Shown: positions 8,673 to 17,946 of the stretch, in pieces
Layout of the letters: each line of letters starts with the position of its first letter
How positions within the stretch are numbered: the first letter of the stretch is position 1
From: CBDCGJ01 sp965238305
Lineage (GTDB): Bacteria > Pseudomonadota > Alphaproteobacteria > GCA-2731375
NCBI GenBank assembly: GCA_965238305.1
Contig: CBDEHK010000001.1
Coordinates: 2,232,001-2,296,000 of the forward strand
Length of the DNA stretch: 64,000 nucleotides
Direction: 5' to 3'
Notes under the pieces: model-generated
Database searches by the model: none
Told to the model about the DNA's origin: nothing
What the model saw: only the letters and a program-made list of their open reading frames with translations
Made by a program: the position numbers and the translations under genes

Positions 8673-10349
8673 ATGTCTACGATGCCTATTCATAAATATC
8701 AGCAGGCCGAACGGGTCGATTTGCCGGACCGACGATGGCCTGGAAATATTATCGACAAAGCGCCTACATGGTGTTCAGTCGATTTGCGCGATGGCAACCA
8801 AGCCTTGGTCGAACCGATGGGAAGCGACAAAAAACTTCGTTTTTACCACCATCTGTTGGACTTGGGTTTTAAGGAGATTGAAGTCGGTTTCCCGGCCGCA
8901 TCCGATACCGATTTCGAATTCGTCCGCCACATCATTGAAAACGATCTGGTTCCCGACGATGTCTTTATTCAGGTCTTGACCCAATCGCGGGAAGAATTGA
9001 TCACCAAGACGATTGAATCTTTGAAAGGCGCGAAGAACGCCATCATTCATTTGTATAATTCCACCTCGGAATTGCAGCGCCGCGTGGTCTTCGGACAGGG
9101 ACGCGATGGCATCAAGCAAATCGCCACTGATGGCGGCAAGATGATCCGTGATCAAATTCCCCAACTGATCGACGCTGGCACCAATGTACGCTTGGAATAT
9201 TCGCCCGAAAGTTTCACCGGGACGGAGTTGGATTACGCCTTGGAAGTTTGCCATGCGATGATGGATGTCTGGCAACCGACAGCGGAAAACCCGGTGATCT
9301 TCAACTTGCCGGCGACGGTCGAAATGGCGCCACCGAATTATTACGCTGATCAGATCGAATGGATGCATCGCAATTTTCGGGAGCGGGAAAAGGTCATTCT
9401 GTCGATCCATCCCCATAACGATCGTGGCACCGGCGTCGCCGCGACAGAGCAGGCGATCATGGCCGGCGCCGATCGGGTCGAAGGCACTTTGTTCGGCAAT
9501 GGCGAACGCACCGGCAATGTCGATGTGGTCACCTTGGCCTTGAACATGTTTACTCAAGGGGTCGATCCGAGCCTAGATTTCTCCGACATAGAAAAAAGTA
9601 TGGAAATCTACCAAAGCTGCAATCAGTTGCCGATCCATCCGCGTCATCCTTATGCCGGTGAGTTGGTCTATACCGCGTTTTCCGGCTCCCACCAGGATGC
9701 GATCAAGAAGGGCATGTCGGCGATCGAAAAATCCAACAGCGAAAAATGGGAAGTTCCCTATTTGCCGATTGATCCGATGGATGTTGGGCGTTCTTACGAA
9801 GCGATCATCCGGGTCAATAGTCAATCCGGAAAAGGCGGCGTCGCGTATATTCTGGAGACCGAATTCGGTGTCGAACTGCCAAAGGAAATGCAGGCCGAAT
9901 TCTCCAAGGTCATTCAGAAAATTGCAGAAGAAACCGGCAAGGAAATTCTACCGCAGATGATTTGGGACACCTTCCAGGCAACTTATCTGGATAGCGCCAA
10001 CCCATATGAAATGATTAGCTATCGCCTGAATACTCCAGCTGCCGGTGGCGATGAAATCATCTGCAGCGCAGATATTCGCGCCAATGGTCAGGAAATGGTC
10101 ATCGAAGGCGAAGGCAATGGGCCGATCAATGCCTTTGTCAAAGGGTTGCGCGAAAGCTGCGACCTGGAAATGAAGTTCCTCGATTATCATCAGCATGCGT
10201 TGGGGACGGGCTCCGCCGTGCAAGCAGTATGCATCGTGAAAATGCAGGATACATCGGGACAGATCTGTTTTGGCGCCGGCATCCACGAAAATACCAACAC
10301 GGCTTCCTTACGCGCCATTGTCAGCGCTGCCAACCGGCTTTACGGTTGA
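8673..10349 (+). CDS. leuA: 2-isopropylmalate synthase
   Basis: The 558-residue enzyme condenses acetyl-CoA with 2-ketoisovalerate, the first committed step of leucine synthesis in the cytoplasm. It belongs to the longer LeuA type: N-terminal KYQQAERVDLPDRRWP, catalytic-barrel start WCSVDLRDGNQAL (metal and substrate residues RDGNQ), GFPAASDTDF, the metal motif HPHNDRGTG near residue 247, and GNGERTGN near 276. A C-terminal regulatory domain (about 430-558) ends in HQHALGTGS and NTNTASLRAI, as expected for leucine feedback. The ribosome site is AGGAG, 7 bases before the ATG. It is monocistronic and ends at a strong terminator at 10374. Identity is very secure. Confidence 0.97.
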   Translation: MSTMPIHKYQQAERVDLPDRRWPGNIIDKAPTWCSVDLRDGNQALVEPMGSDKKLRFYHHLLDLGFKEIEVGFPAASDTDFEFVRHIIENDLVPDDVFIQVLTQSREELITKTIESLKGAKNAIIHLYNSTSELQRRVVFGQGRDGIKQIATDGGKMIRDQIPQLIDAGTNVRLEYSPESFTGTELDYALEVCHAMMDVWQPTAENPVIFNLPATVEMAPPNYYADQIEWMHRNFREREKVILSIHPHNDRGTGVAATEQAIMAGADRVEGTLFGNGERTGNVDVVTLALNMFTQGVDPSLDFSDIEKSMEIYQSCNQLPIHPRHPYAGELVYTAFSGSHQDAIKKGMSAIEKSNSEKWEVPYLPIDPMDVGRSYEAIIRVNSQSGKGGVAYILETEFGVELPKEMQAEFSKVIQKIAEETGKEILPQMIWDTFQATYLDSANPYEMISYRLNTPAAGGDEIICSADIRANGQEMVIEGEGNGPINAFVKGLRESCDLEMKFLDYHQHALGTGSAVQAVCIVKMQDTSGQICFGAGIHENTNTASLRAIVSAANRLYG

Positions 10350-10373
10350 TCGATAGAAGCTAAAAGAGATGGC

Positions 10374-10402
10374 AAGGGCCGCTCAATCGGGCGGCCCTTT
10401 TC
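10374..10402 (+). terminator. Rho-independent terminator of leuA
   Basis: A perfect 9-base stem AAGGGCCGC / GCGGCCCTT with an 8-base loop is followed by TTTCG, 25 bases after the leuA stop. Confidence 0.85.
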
Positions 10403-10441
10403 GTTCTGACAGACACAGTCACATTCTTGGATGAATTCCGC

Positions 10442-11347
10442 ATGGAACTCTGGGTCATCATCACTATTGCCGCCGCATTCCTGCAAAATTTACGGACGGC
10501 CGTACAGAAATATCTAAAAGGTAGATTGTCCACCACCGGGGCGACATTCGCGCGTTTCGGTTACGGTTTCCCGTTTGCCATTGTCTATCTTCTGGTTCTA
10601 GCCGGGCCATTCGAACGCGCCTTGCCGGAAACGAATGCGAGCATGATGATCTTTGCCGCCATCGGCGGGACGACGCAGATCCTCGGCACTTTTACGCTAT
10701 TGTACTTGTTCAATTATCGGAATTTTGCGGTTGGCAATGCCTTCGCCAAGACCGAACCGATCCAGGCTGCCATCTTCTCCCTGGTAATTCTAGGCGAAAG
10801 CGTCAGTATTTGGGCTGGCCTCGCTCTTATTGTCGGTTTGCTGGGGGTTTCTTTCATCTCTGTCGCGCGCACCGAGTTACGGGCAAAATCCGTGGTGGCG
10901 GCTTTGACCGGCCCGGTCGCTCGCATTGGTATCTTGTCAGGCGCCTGTTTTGGTGTTTCCGCCGTTTGTTACCGCGCCGCCTCGCTTTCTCTGGCGGATG
11001 GGGATTTTGTTGTCCGGGCAGCGGTCACGCTCGCTTTTACCACCGGATTTCAGACCCTTATCATGGTGATCTATATGCGCTGGCGCGAACCGGGCCAGAT
11101 TAGTGCCGTCATTCGGGCTTGGCCGGTCGCGTCTGCGGCTGGTTTGGCGGGGATCATCGCCTCGGCCTGCTGGTTCACAGCTATGACAATCCAGAATGTT
11201 GCGTATGTTCGCGCATTGGGCCAGATCGAACTAATATTTACCCTGATGGCATCGCATTTTTTCTTCAATGAACGCAGCAATCGGCGCGAATTGATCGGGA
11301 TTGCTCTGATCACTGGCTGTATACTACTATTGTTGTTGAAGGGCTGA
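10442..11347 (+). CDS. EamA/DMT-family membrane transporter
   Basis: The 301-residue protein contains about ten hydrophobic segments in two halves, the usual layout of the drug/metabolite transporter superfamily. The first half ends with the helix LALIVGLLGVSFISVA and the second with LIGIALITGCILLLLLKG. I chose the ATG at 10442; a TTG at 10427 would add five residues. Related inner-membrane permeases export amino acids or metabolites, or import small solutes; direction and substrate cannot be read. It is the first gene after the leuA terminator and precedes the S1C-like gene by 29 bases. Two other DMT permeases in this window are only distantly similar. Confidence 0.85.
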   Translation: MELWVIITIAAAFLQNLRTAVQKYLKGRLSTTGATFARFGYGFPFAIVYLLVLAGPFERALPETNASMMIFAAIGGTTQILGTFTLLYLFNYRNFAVGNAFAKTEPIQAAIFSLVILGESVSIWAGLALIVGLLGVSFISVARTELRAKSVVAALTGPVARIGILSGACFGVSAVCYRAASLSLADGDFVVRAAVTLAFTTGFQTLIMVIYMRWREPGQISAVIRAWPVASAAGLAGIIASACWFTAMTIQNVAYVRALGQIELIFTLMASHFFFNERSNRRELIGIALITGCILLLLLKG

Positions 11348-11376
11348 ATTCAAAAGAAACCGCAAAGACGGGACAG

Positions 11377-12348
11377 ATGACGGAACAACCAAGACAGGAA
11401 GAACTTAGTTACAACCTGAACAATGCTTTGGCAGCGATGGTGGAAATTCGCGCGCAAGTCCCGGACGACGCCTTTACAGCAGAAGTCCTGGGAACAGAAC
11501 GGGCCGGTTACGGAGTTTTAATTCGCAAAGACGGTCTCGTCCTCACAGTTGGATATATCGTTGCGGAAGCGGAAACCGTCTGGTTGAAACTAAGCGACGG
11601 TCGGGCGGTACCGGGACATGTTCTGGCCTATGAATATGAAAGCGGTTTTGGTTTGATTCAAGCCTTAGCCCGTCTCGACATGCCGACCTTGCCGATGGGC
11701 ACCGCCAGCGGCTTGAAGACGGGCGATCCAGTCGTAATTGCCGGTGCTGGTGGGCGCGACAATGCCATTGTCGCAGAAATTACCGGGCGCGGCGAATTTG
11801 CCGGCTATTGGGAATATGTTATAGATGATGCTTTATTTACAGCGCCCGCGCACACCAATTGGGGCGGTTGTGCCGTCATCGGGCCTACTGGTGAGTTGCT
11901 TGGAATCGGTTCGTTATTGATCCAGCGAACTGTCGCGGACGACGCCGGTATCGTGCCGTCACCGAGTGAGGCGGAAGATCAGAATATGTGCATCTCCGTC
12001 GATTTGTTGAAGCCGATTTTGGACGATTTGCTGAGTTATGGTCGTCTGCAACATCCGCCGCGACCCTGGATGGGCCTTTATGCCACCGATATTGCCAGTA
12101 ATGTTGTGGTTGTTGGGGTCGCGAGTAAAGGGCCTGCCGCGCGGGCGGAAATCGAAACCGGCGACATTATTCTTAGCGTTCAAGGGCAGAAGGTGAATAA
12201 TTTACCGCATTTCTTCCGCTCAGTCTGGGCCTTGGGTGGAGCGCCGGTGGATATTCAGCTGCAAATCTTCCGAGACAGTCAAACCTTCGAGATCACATTG
12301 CATGCCGTCGATCGGTTAAAATACCTGAAAGCGCCAGTCGCACATTGA
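11377..12348 (+). CDS. S1C/DegP-like protein with PDZ domain, catalytic triad lost
   Basis: The 323-residue protein has a trypsin-like double barrel (about 30-200) and a C-terminal PDZ domain (about 225-310, VASKGPAARAEIETGDIILS). In active DegP/HtrA enzymes the triad sits in TNAHVV, TDLAVL and GNSGGP. Here the matching places read TVGYIV (Tyr60 for His), SGFGLI (Gly90 for Asp) and NWGGCA (Trp162 for Ser). All three residues are replaced, so it should not be a protease. It has no signal peptide, unlike periplasmic HtrA. A binding or scaffold role is inferred. It could be co-transcribed with the LLM oxidoreductase 27 bases downstream. The fold call is good, the function unknown. Confidence 0.8.
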   Translation: MTEQPRQEELSYNLNNALAAMVEIRAQVPDDAFTAEVLGTERAGYGVLIRKDGLVLTVGYIVAEAETVWLKLSDGRAVPGHVLAYEYESGFGLIQALARLDMPTLPMGTASGLKTGDPVVIAGAGGRDNAIVAEITGRGEFAGYWEYVIDDALFTAPAHTNWGGCAVIGPTGELLGIGSLLIQRTVADDAGIVPSPSEAEDQNMCISVDLLKPILDDLLSYGRLQHPPRPWMGLYATDIASNVVVVGVASKGPAARAEIETGDIILSVQGQKVNNLPHFFRSVWALGGAPVDIQLQIFRDSQTFEITLHAVDRLKYLKAPVAH

Positions 12349-12375
12349 ATTTCAAGCAACGTAGATGAGGAAAAA

Positions 12376-13401
12376 ATGTCATTAAAACTGGGTCTTATGA
12401 CCGGCTATTGGGGCGCGCAACCGACCCCGAATTTGATCGAGACCGCGAAACGGGCGGAAGCCCTCGGCTATTGGGGTTTCTTTACCGCGGAAGCTTATGG
12501 TTCTGATGCCTTGACCCCATTGGCTTGGGTTGGCGCTCATACAGAGAAGATCAAGTTGGGCACGGCGATCGCGCAAATGTCAGCCCGCACCCCAACAGCG
12601 ACGGCAATGCATGCCCTGACTTTGGATCATCTCTCGAAAGGTCGCATGATCTTGGGCCTGGGTGTTTCCGGTCCGCAAGTGGTCGAAGGCTGGTACGGCC
12701 AACCCTTTGCCAAACCTTTGTCACGGACTAAGGAATGTATATCCATCGTCCGGCAAGTCCTGGCTCGCGAAGCGCCGGTACAAAATGCCGGCTCGCACTA
12801 TCCCATTCCTTACCCGGCAGATAGTGAGGGCTCATGGGGCCTTGGCAAACCGTTGAAGCCAATCACTCATCCGCTGCGGGCGGACTTGCCGATTTATCTC
12901 GGTGCCGAGGGGCCGAAGAACGTGGCTCTGGCGGCGGAGCTTTGCGACGGCTGGTTTCCACTTTATTATTCGCCGGAAAAAGAAGACGTCTATCGGGACA
13001 ACATAAAGGATCGCTCCGACAGTTTTGAAATCATGTATCCGGTGCAGATGCAGGTCACCGACGATATCGAAGCAGGCCGTCTGGCGATTAAACAAAACTT
13101 GGCGCTTTATGTCGGCGGTATGGGGGCCAGGGATCAGAACTTTCACAATGCGCTGATCGGACGCCTTGGTTACGAAGCCGAGGCAAAGCAGATCCAAGAC
13201 CTCTATCTCGACGGTAAAAAAGCCGAAGCCGTCGCGGCCGTACCGGATGAGATGGCGGACGAAATCTCCCTGGTTGGTCCGAAAGACCGCATCAAGCAAC
13301 GTCTCGCCGCCTGGGAAGACAGCGCCGTCACCAGCCTGCTGGTCTGGCCCAAGTCGGAAGCCGATTTGAACACCTTCGCTGAATTGGTGTTGGATAATTA
13401 G
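12376..13401 (+). CDS. LLM-class (luciferase-like) flavin/F420 oxidoreductase
   Basis: The 341-residue product starts with the typical beta strand LKLGLMTGYWG and continues with AKRAEALGYWGFFTAEAYGSD-like helices, RTPTATAMHALTLDHLS, RMILGLGVSG and the later IYLGAEGPKN strand. These mark the bacterial luciferase TIM-barrel superfamily, in the branch usually annotated F420-dependent. Whether the partner is F420 or FMN cannot be told, and no F420 synthesis gene is present here. The ribosome site AGGAAAAA precedes the ATG. It lies in a tight co-directional run with the S1C-like gene, an esterase, an acyl-CoA dehydrogenase and a CoA-transferase, which suggests catabolism of an organic acid or ester. 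Confidence 0.88.
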   Translation: MSLKLGLMTGYWGAQPTPNLIETAKRAEALGYWGFFTAEAYGSDALTPLAWVGAHTEKIKLGTAIAQMSARTPTATAMHALTLDHLSKGRMILGLGVSGPQVVEGWYGQPFAKPLSRTKECISIVRQVLAREAPVQNAGSHYPIPYPADSEGSWGLGKPLKPITHPLRADLPIYLGAEGPKNVALAAELCDGWFPLYYSPEKEDVYRDNIKDRSDSFEIMYPVQMQVTDDIEAGRLAIKQNLALYVGGMGARDQNFHNALIGRLGYEAEAKQIQDLYLDGKKAEAVAAVPDEMADEISLVGPKDRIKQRLAAWEDSAVTSLLVWPKSEADLNTFAELVLDN

Positions 13402-13413
13402 GGAAACCGTATT

Positions 13414-14382
13414 TTGCCTCCCCGGTTTTTGGTGACGACGCTAGCGTTGTTGCTTATGTGCGGTTCTGCTTTGGCGCAGGATCGACTGAGGATTGCAGAC
13501 GGCCTGGAAGCCGGCACCATTCGGGTTGGACGGATGACCCGACATTTCTATATTCATCGACCGCCGGATACGCGGGATCGTCAAGTTCCAACAATCATTG
13601 CTTTGCATGGCGGCGGTGCGCTAGTGGAAGCCGTTGGACTAGCAAGGCGATTGAAACTTGATCAAGTGGCGGACCGCCATGGTTTTGTGACGGTTTATCC
13701 GTTGGGCATCGGTAATAACTGGAACGATGCCCGAGAATCGCCGCATGAACAAACGCTACCTTCACGTGATGTCGATGATGTTGCATATCTGGCGACCTTA
13801 ATAAAAAGTCTTGTCCAGTCGAAAATTTCTGATCGACACAGAATATATGTCGTTGGTGCTTCCAACGGCGGCATGATGGCGATGACATTGTTGTGCCGCT
13901 CCAATACCAAAGTCGCAGCGGCTATGTTTCTAATCGCGAACGCGCCAAGTGAGTTGGCGGGAAATTGCGCCGGCAGGCCGCTGCCTATCGCGATTGTCAA
14001 CGGGACAGAAGATACCCTGATCCCCTGGGCGGGCGGCGCTGTTGCGCCGTTGTTTCGCAAAGACCGTGGGCAGGTGTTATCGACGGACGCGACAATAGAA
14101 ATGTGGCGGAAGCGAAATGGATGCAAGGGCAAAGCGGAAAAATCGACGTTACCGGATATATCAAATGACGGTATGACAACAGAGGTTTTTCGTTCGCTCA
14201 ATTGTCAAGATGGTGCGAGCGTGACACTCTACAAGATCAATGGTGGCGGGCACCGTTATCCAGGGACCCATGCGGGTAAGTATGAAAAAGCGGCGGCCCG
14301 GTTTTTTGGCAGCGCCACGCAAGATTTTAACACTGCCGATTTGATTTGGGAATTTTTCAGAGACATTGAATTCACGAAGTAG
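13414..14382 (+). CDS. Secreted alpha/beta-hydrolase, PHB depolymerase/LpqC-type esterase
   Basis: The product is 322 residues from a TTG at 13414, 12 bases after the previous stop, with TAGGGA as ribosome site. A signal peptide is clear (LVTTLALLLMCGSALAQ, cleavage after ALA), so it acts in the periplasm or outside. The oxyanion-hole motif is IIALHGGG; the nucleophile lies in GASNGGM, the acid in NGTEDTLIPW and the histidine in GGGHRYPG. This order matches polyhydroxybutyrate depolymerase-like and feruloyl esterase-like enzymes. The polymer-binding part of true depolymerases is absent, so a small ester is the more likely substrate. Confidence 0.85.
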   Translation: MPPRFLVTTLALLLMCGSALAQDRLRIADGLEAGTIRVGRMTRHFYIHRPPDTRDRQVPTIIALHGGGALVEAVGLARRLKLDQVADRHGFVTVYPLGIGNNWNDARESPHEQTLPSRDVDDVAYLATLIKSLVQSKISDRHRIYVVGASNGGMMAMTLLCRSNTKVAAAMFLIANAPSELAGNCAGRPLPIAIVNGTEDTLIPWAGGAVAPLFRKDRGQVLSTDATIEMWRKRNGCKGKAEKSTLPDISNDGMTTEVFRSLNCQDGASVTLYKINGGGHRYPGTHAGKYEKAAARFFGSATQDFNTADLIWEFFRDIEFTK

Positions 14383-14392
14383 GGGAGTAATT

Positions 14393-15616
14393 ATGTCAGA
14401 GACACAAAACTGGGCCGACGTTCGTGGCCGGGTAAAGGAATTTATCGAAACCAAAGTATATCCCTTAGAAAAAGATTTCGATCGGGATTCCGATGACAGC
14501 AAGGCGGCCTTGAAGGCGGTTCAGAACGAAGCCAAAGCCGCCGGATTGTGGGCATTGGGTCATCCCGTCGATATCGGCGGTCAAGGCATGCCATTCATGG
14601 ATTATGTGCATGTGAATGAAGTTGTCGGGCGCTCGCATTTGGGTTCTGCCGCGCTTGGCACCTATACCCTGCAAGATTCGATCATGCTGAACATTTATGC
14701 TTCACCGGAATGGCGCGATACTTATTTGGCGCCTTTGGTTGCAGGTGAATTCAGTCCCAGTTTTGCGATGACGGAGCCGGAGATCGCCTCCTCCGATCCG
14801 ACGCAATTGCAGACGACGGCGGAACTTGACGGCAATCACTGGGTTATCCGGGGCCATAAATGGTTCACGTCCGGTGCCGACCGCGCGGCGTACACCACTG
14901 TGATGTGTCGCACCGAGCCAGATGCGCCGGATCATAGCGCCTTCTCCATGATCGTCGTGCCGGTCGATAACCCCGGCTATAACATGGTCCGTGATATCAA
15001 AGTCCTGGGCATGTATGGCGGCCATTGCGAAGTGAAATATGAAGATGTCCGGGTGCCGGCGACCAATATGCTGGGTGAACGCGGTGAGGGGTTCAATATT
15101 GCTCAGGAACGATTGGGGCCGGGGAGAATTTTCCACTGCATGCGGTGGTTAGGCCAGGCGCAGCGCGCCTTCGATCTGATGTGTGACCGCCTAAATGACA
15201 GACAGATGAGTGACGGTACGTTGGGCGACAAGCAACTTATGCAGCAGTTTGTCTTTGAAAGCGCGGCGGAAATTCAACAAAGCCGGCTAATGACCCTCGA
15301 TGCCGCTCGCAAAATGGATCAAGGCGATCAGGCCCGCGTCGAAATTTCCTTGATCAAAGTAACCGGCGCGCGGATGCTGCACAATGTCATTGATCGCGCT
15401 ATTCAGGTGCATGGTGCCAAAGGCGTGTCGGACGATACGCCATTGGAGCGGATGTACCGTCAGGCTCGGTTTGCCCGCTTGGTCGATGGCGCCGACGAAG
15501 TCCATATTGGTCGCACCGGCAAGCGTATTCTGCGCGCCTTCGCTCGCGGGGAAGGCTGGGACTTTGGCGAACGCGAAGGCATGATTATGAATCCTTCCCG
15601 CCGTGGCGAAAGCTGA
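14393..15616 (+). CDS. Acyl-CoA dehydrogenase (ACAD10/11-like branch)
   Basis: The 407-residue flavoprotein is read from the ATG at 14393, which has a GGGGAG ribosome site; an earlier in-frame ATG lies inside the esterase gene. The FAD-site motifs SFAMTEPEIASSD and WFTSGADRA are present, as are FARLVDGADEVHIGR and an IQVHGAKGVSDD helix. The position of the usual catalytic glutamate is an aspartate in VDGADE, as in ACAD10/11-type enzymes that handle long or 4-hydroxy/branched acyl-CoAs. The partner electron-transfer flavoprotein is not in this window. The CoA-transferase gene 12 bases downstream probably supplies its CoA thioester. Confidence 0.92.
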   Translation: MSETQNWADVRGRVKEFIETKVYPLEKDFDRDSDDSKAALKAVQNEAKAAGLWALGHPVDIGGQGMPFMDYVHVNEVVGRSHLGSAALGTYTLQDSIMLNIYASPEWRDTYLAPLVAGEFSPSFAMTEPEIASSDPTQLQTTAELDGNHWVIRGHKWFTSGADRAAYTTVMCRTEPDAPDHSAFSMIVVPVDNPGYNMVRDIKVLGMYGGHCEVKYEDVRVPATNMLGERGEGFNIAQERLGPGRIFHCMRWLGQAQRAFDLMCDRLNDRQMSDGTLGDKQLMQQFVFESAAEIQQSRLMTLDAARKMDQGDQARVEISLIKVTGARMLHNVIDRAIQVHGAKGVSDDTPLERMYRQARFARLVDGADEVHIGRTGKRILRAFARGEGWDFGEREGMIMNPSRRGES

Positions 15617-15628
15617 GGGAGGGTTTTC

Positions 15629-16792
15629 ATGAAACTTGACGGCGTCCGCGTCCTCGATCTGTCATTATTTTTACCCGGCCCGTTGCTGACGCAAATGATG
15701 GCTGATCATGGTGCCGAAGTTATCAAACTAGAGCCACGGGGAGGGGGCGAACCGAACCGCGAAATCGGGGCGAAGCGGGATCAGCTTTCGGTCTTCTTCA
15801 CCAATACCCACCGCAACAAAAAATCGGTACAGCTTAACTTAAAGTCGGACGCAGGGCGCGAAGCGGCGCTTCGCATCGCCGAAAATTGCGATGTATTTGT
15901 CGAGGCATTTCGCCCCGGCGTGGTCGAACGTTTGGGTGTAGATTATGAAAGTGTCCGCGCCCGCAACCCTTCCATCGTTTATATCTCACTTTCCGCTTTC
16001 GGGCAGAGCGGACCCTATGTCAAGAAACCGGCCCATGATCTGGCGACGGAAGCTTATGCCGGTATCCTTAGCGTCAATCTTGGTGACGATGGCAAACCGG
16101 CCATCCCGGGCATCGCAAACGCGGATATGCTGTCTTCGATGATGGGCCTTTCGGGCGTATTGATGGCATTATTGCGACGCAAGGAAACGGGCGAAGGGGA
16201 CTATATCGACCTGGCGATGATGGACAGTTTGTTGGCGGCGATGCCCAATAATTTGGGCCCGGTATTTGCGGAAAAACTCCCGCCCGTGCCAACGGATGAA
16301 CGGTCCTGGGGTGGCAATGCGATGTATCGCATCTACGAAACCAAAGATCGAAAACATGTTGTTCTAGGCGGTGCGGAAATGCATTTTGCTGAAGCCGTCC
16401 TGACAAAAATGGAACGACCGGACCTGATCAAATTCTGTGAACCGCCGCCAGGACCCAATCAAAATCCCGCCCGTGAGTTTCTGGAAGCGACTTTCAAGAC
16501 TAAAACACAAGCTGAATGGATCGCTTGGTTCGACGACGTGGACGCTGCTTTTGCGCCGGTAAATGATCTTCGTCAGGGATGCGACGATCCCCAAGCCCGC
16601 GCCCGCGAGATGATCCTTGAAGACGATCGCGGTTGGGAGCATTTGGGTATTCCGATAAAATTCGCCTCTGAACCGGGGCAAGTGAAATTTGAATTTCCCG
16701 CTCTTGGCGAACATACCGAAGCGGTGCTGCGCGACTGCGGTTACGACGACGCTTGGATCGTCGCGGCACGGCAGGGTGGTGCGTTTGACTAA
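15629..16792 (+). CDS. CaiB/BaiF (family III) CoA-transferase
   Basis: The 387-residue protein opens with LDGVRVLDLSLFLPGPL and ADHGAEVIKLEP, the usual CoA-binding start of family III CoA-transferases. The catalytic aspartate is kept as Asp137 in KPAHDLATEAYAG. The ribosome site GGAGGG is strong. Family members move CoA between carboxylic acids (formyl-CoA, carnitine, bile acid, racemase-like cases), so the acid is unknown. With the acyl-CoA dehydrogenase just upstream it probably activates and then oxidises a carboxylic acid. Its stop codon overlaps by 4 bases the stop of the convergent, distantly related CoA-transferase gene. Confidence 0.92.
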   Translation: MKLDGVRVLDLSLFLPGPLLTQMMADHGAEVIKLEPRGGGEPNREIGAKRDQLSVFFTNTHRNKKSVQLNLKSDAGREAALRIAENCDVFVEAFRPGVVERLGVDYESVRARNPSIVYISLSAFGQSGPYVKKPAHDLATEAYAGILSVNLGDDGKPAIPGIANADMLSSMMGLSGVLMALLRRKETGEGDYIDLAMMDSLLAAMPNNLGPVFAEKLPPVPTDERSWGGNAMYRIYETKDRKHVVLGGAEMHFAEAVLTKMERPDLIKFCEPPPGPNQNPAREFLEATFKTKTQAEWIAWFDDVDAAFAPVNDLRQGCDDPQARAREMILEDDRGWEHLGIPIKFASEPGQVKFEFPALGEHTEAVLRDCGYDDAWIVAARQGGAFD

Positions 16793-17946
16793 TCCGCTGT
16801 GGATTTTAATGGCGCGATAATTTCCGAAGTATGTTCACCCAAGCTCGGCACGTCGGTCTTGCGCTCGGTCGGGTCGTTGGAGGTGCTGAAAGGGCTGTTG
16901 GGGATCAGGTAAGAACCTTCCGAATCTCTCAGCTCCAATACCGCTCCCCGGGCGGCAATGCCGGGCTGCTGGATGGATTCCAGCACCGAATAATAACGCG
17001 TAGCTGGACAACCTTCTGCCAAAAACTGTTGTTCGCAATATTCGGCACTGTGACCCAGGCTCCAAAGTTCGGCTTCCGCCATCAATTCATCAAAATGTTT
17101 GATGCGGGCTCTTGCGGTGGAATATTTCGGATCGTCGATCAAATCCGGACGCTTGATCGTTCGCGCCAGACCTTCAAAATTGGCCTGACTTATCGGGGTC
17201 GCCATGACAAAGCCATCGTTGGCGCGGATAGGTGAAAAAACCAGTGGGCCTTGGTCGCCGTCGGCCTGGGCGACTTGCAGTTCCGCTCCCAACAGGTTGT
17301 GTATGCTATCGATCAAGGGCACATCGATATATTGCCCGTGGCCGGTTTTATCACGGGCATAAAGGGCCGCGGCGATAGCGCCAAATGCATGGGTGCCAGC
17401 CAGCACATCGGCGGTGGCATTGCGGTTGCGCGGCGGTTTGTCGAGGGCGCCGTTCAGATATTCAAACTGCGAGATATCAACCCCACCGGCGGCATGGACA
17501 ATTGGCGCAAATGCCGGCCGGGACGCATCAGGTCCAGACTGACCGTAGCCGGAGATTGAACAATAAATGACATCCGGCTTCACTTTTCTGACTGCATCAT
17601 AGTCCAGACCAAGTCGTTTCATCACGCCAGGGCGAAAATTCTCCACCACTACATCCGCCGCCTTCGCTAGCGTCAAAAACGCCTGATGGTCGCTTGGGTC
17701 TTTCAAGTTTAAAACGATACTTTTTTTACCGCTATTCAGCTGCGCGAAATAGCGGCTGGTTCCGGCTACCACAGGCGGGGCATTGCGCAAAAAATCGCCG
17801 CTGGCCGGTTCGATTTTAATAACCTCGGCACCGACATCGGCGAGCAGCCGGCTGCAGTAGGGCCCGGCCAAAAACATTGTCAGGTCAAGTACACGAATGC
17901 CGGCCAGTAAGCCGCCGCGATCCTGGTCATCGGTCATCATGTTCAC
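16789..17946 (-). CDS. CaiB/BaiF-like protein lacking the catalytic aspartate
   Basis: The 385-residue protein shares the family III CoA-transferase start (LLAGIRVLDLTMFLAGPY, ADVGAEVIKIEP), the NFRPGVMKRLGLDY segment and the C-terminal GEHTSEI end. The place of the nucleophilic aspartate reads RPAFAPIVHAAGG, with Ala147 where active members have Asp. So either it uses a different chemistry or it is a non-catalytic member; I believe such a sub-branch exists. The start is GTG 17946, overlapping the upstream SDR stop (GTGA). ATGs at 17940 and 17937 are alternatives. It is the last gene of a minus-strand set with the SDR and the selenoprotein-B-like gene. Confidence 0.85.
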   Translation of the reverse strand: MNMMTDDQDRGGLLAGIRVLDLTMFLAGPYCSRLLADVGAEVIKIEPASGDFLRNAPPVVAGTSRYFAQLNSGKKSIVLNLKDPSDHQAFLTLAKAADVVVENFRPGVMKRLGLDYDAVRKVKPDVIYCSISGYGQSGPDASRPAFAPIVHAAGGVDISQFEYLNGALDKPPRNRNATADVLAGTHAFGAIAAALYARDKTGHGQYIDVPLIDSIHNLLGAELQVAQADGDQGPLVFSPIRANDGFVMATPISQANFEGLARTIKRPDLIDDPKYSTARARIKHFDELMAEAELWSLGHSAEYCEQQFLAEGCPATRYYSVLESIQQPGIAARGAVLELRDSEGSYLIPNSPFSTSNDPTERKTDVPSLGEHTSEIIAPLKSTAD

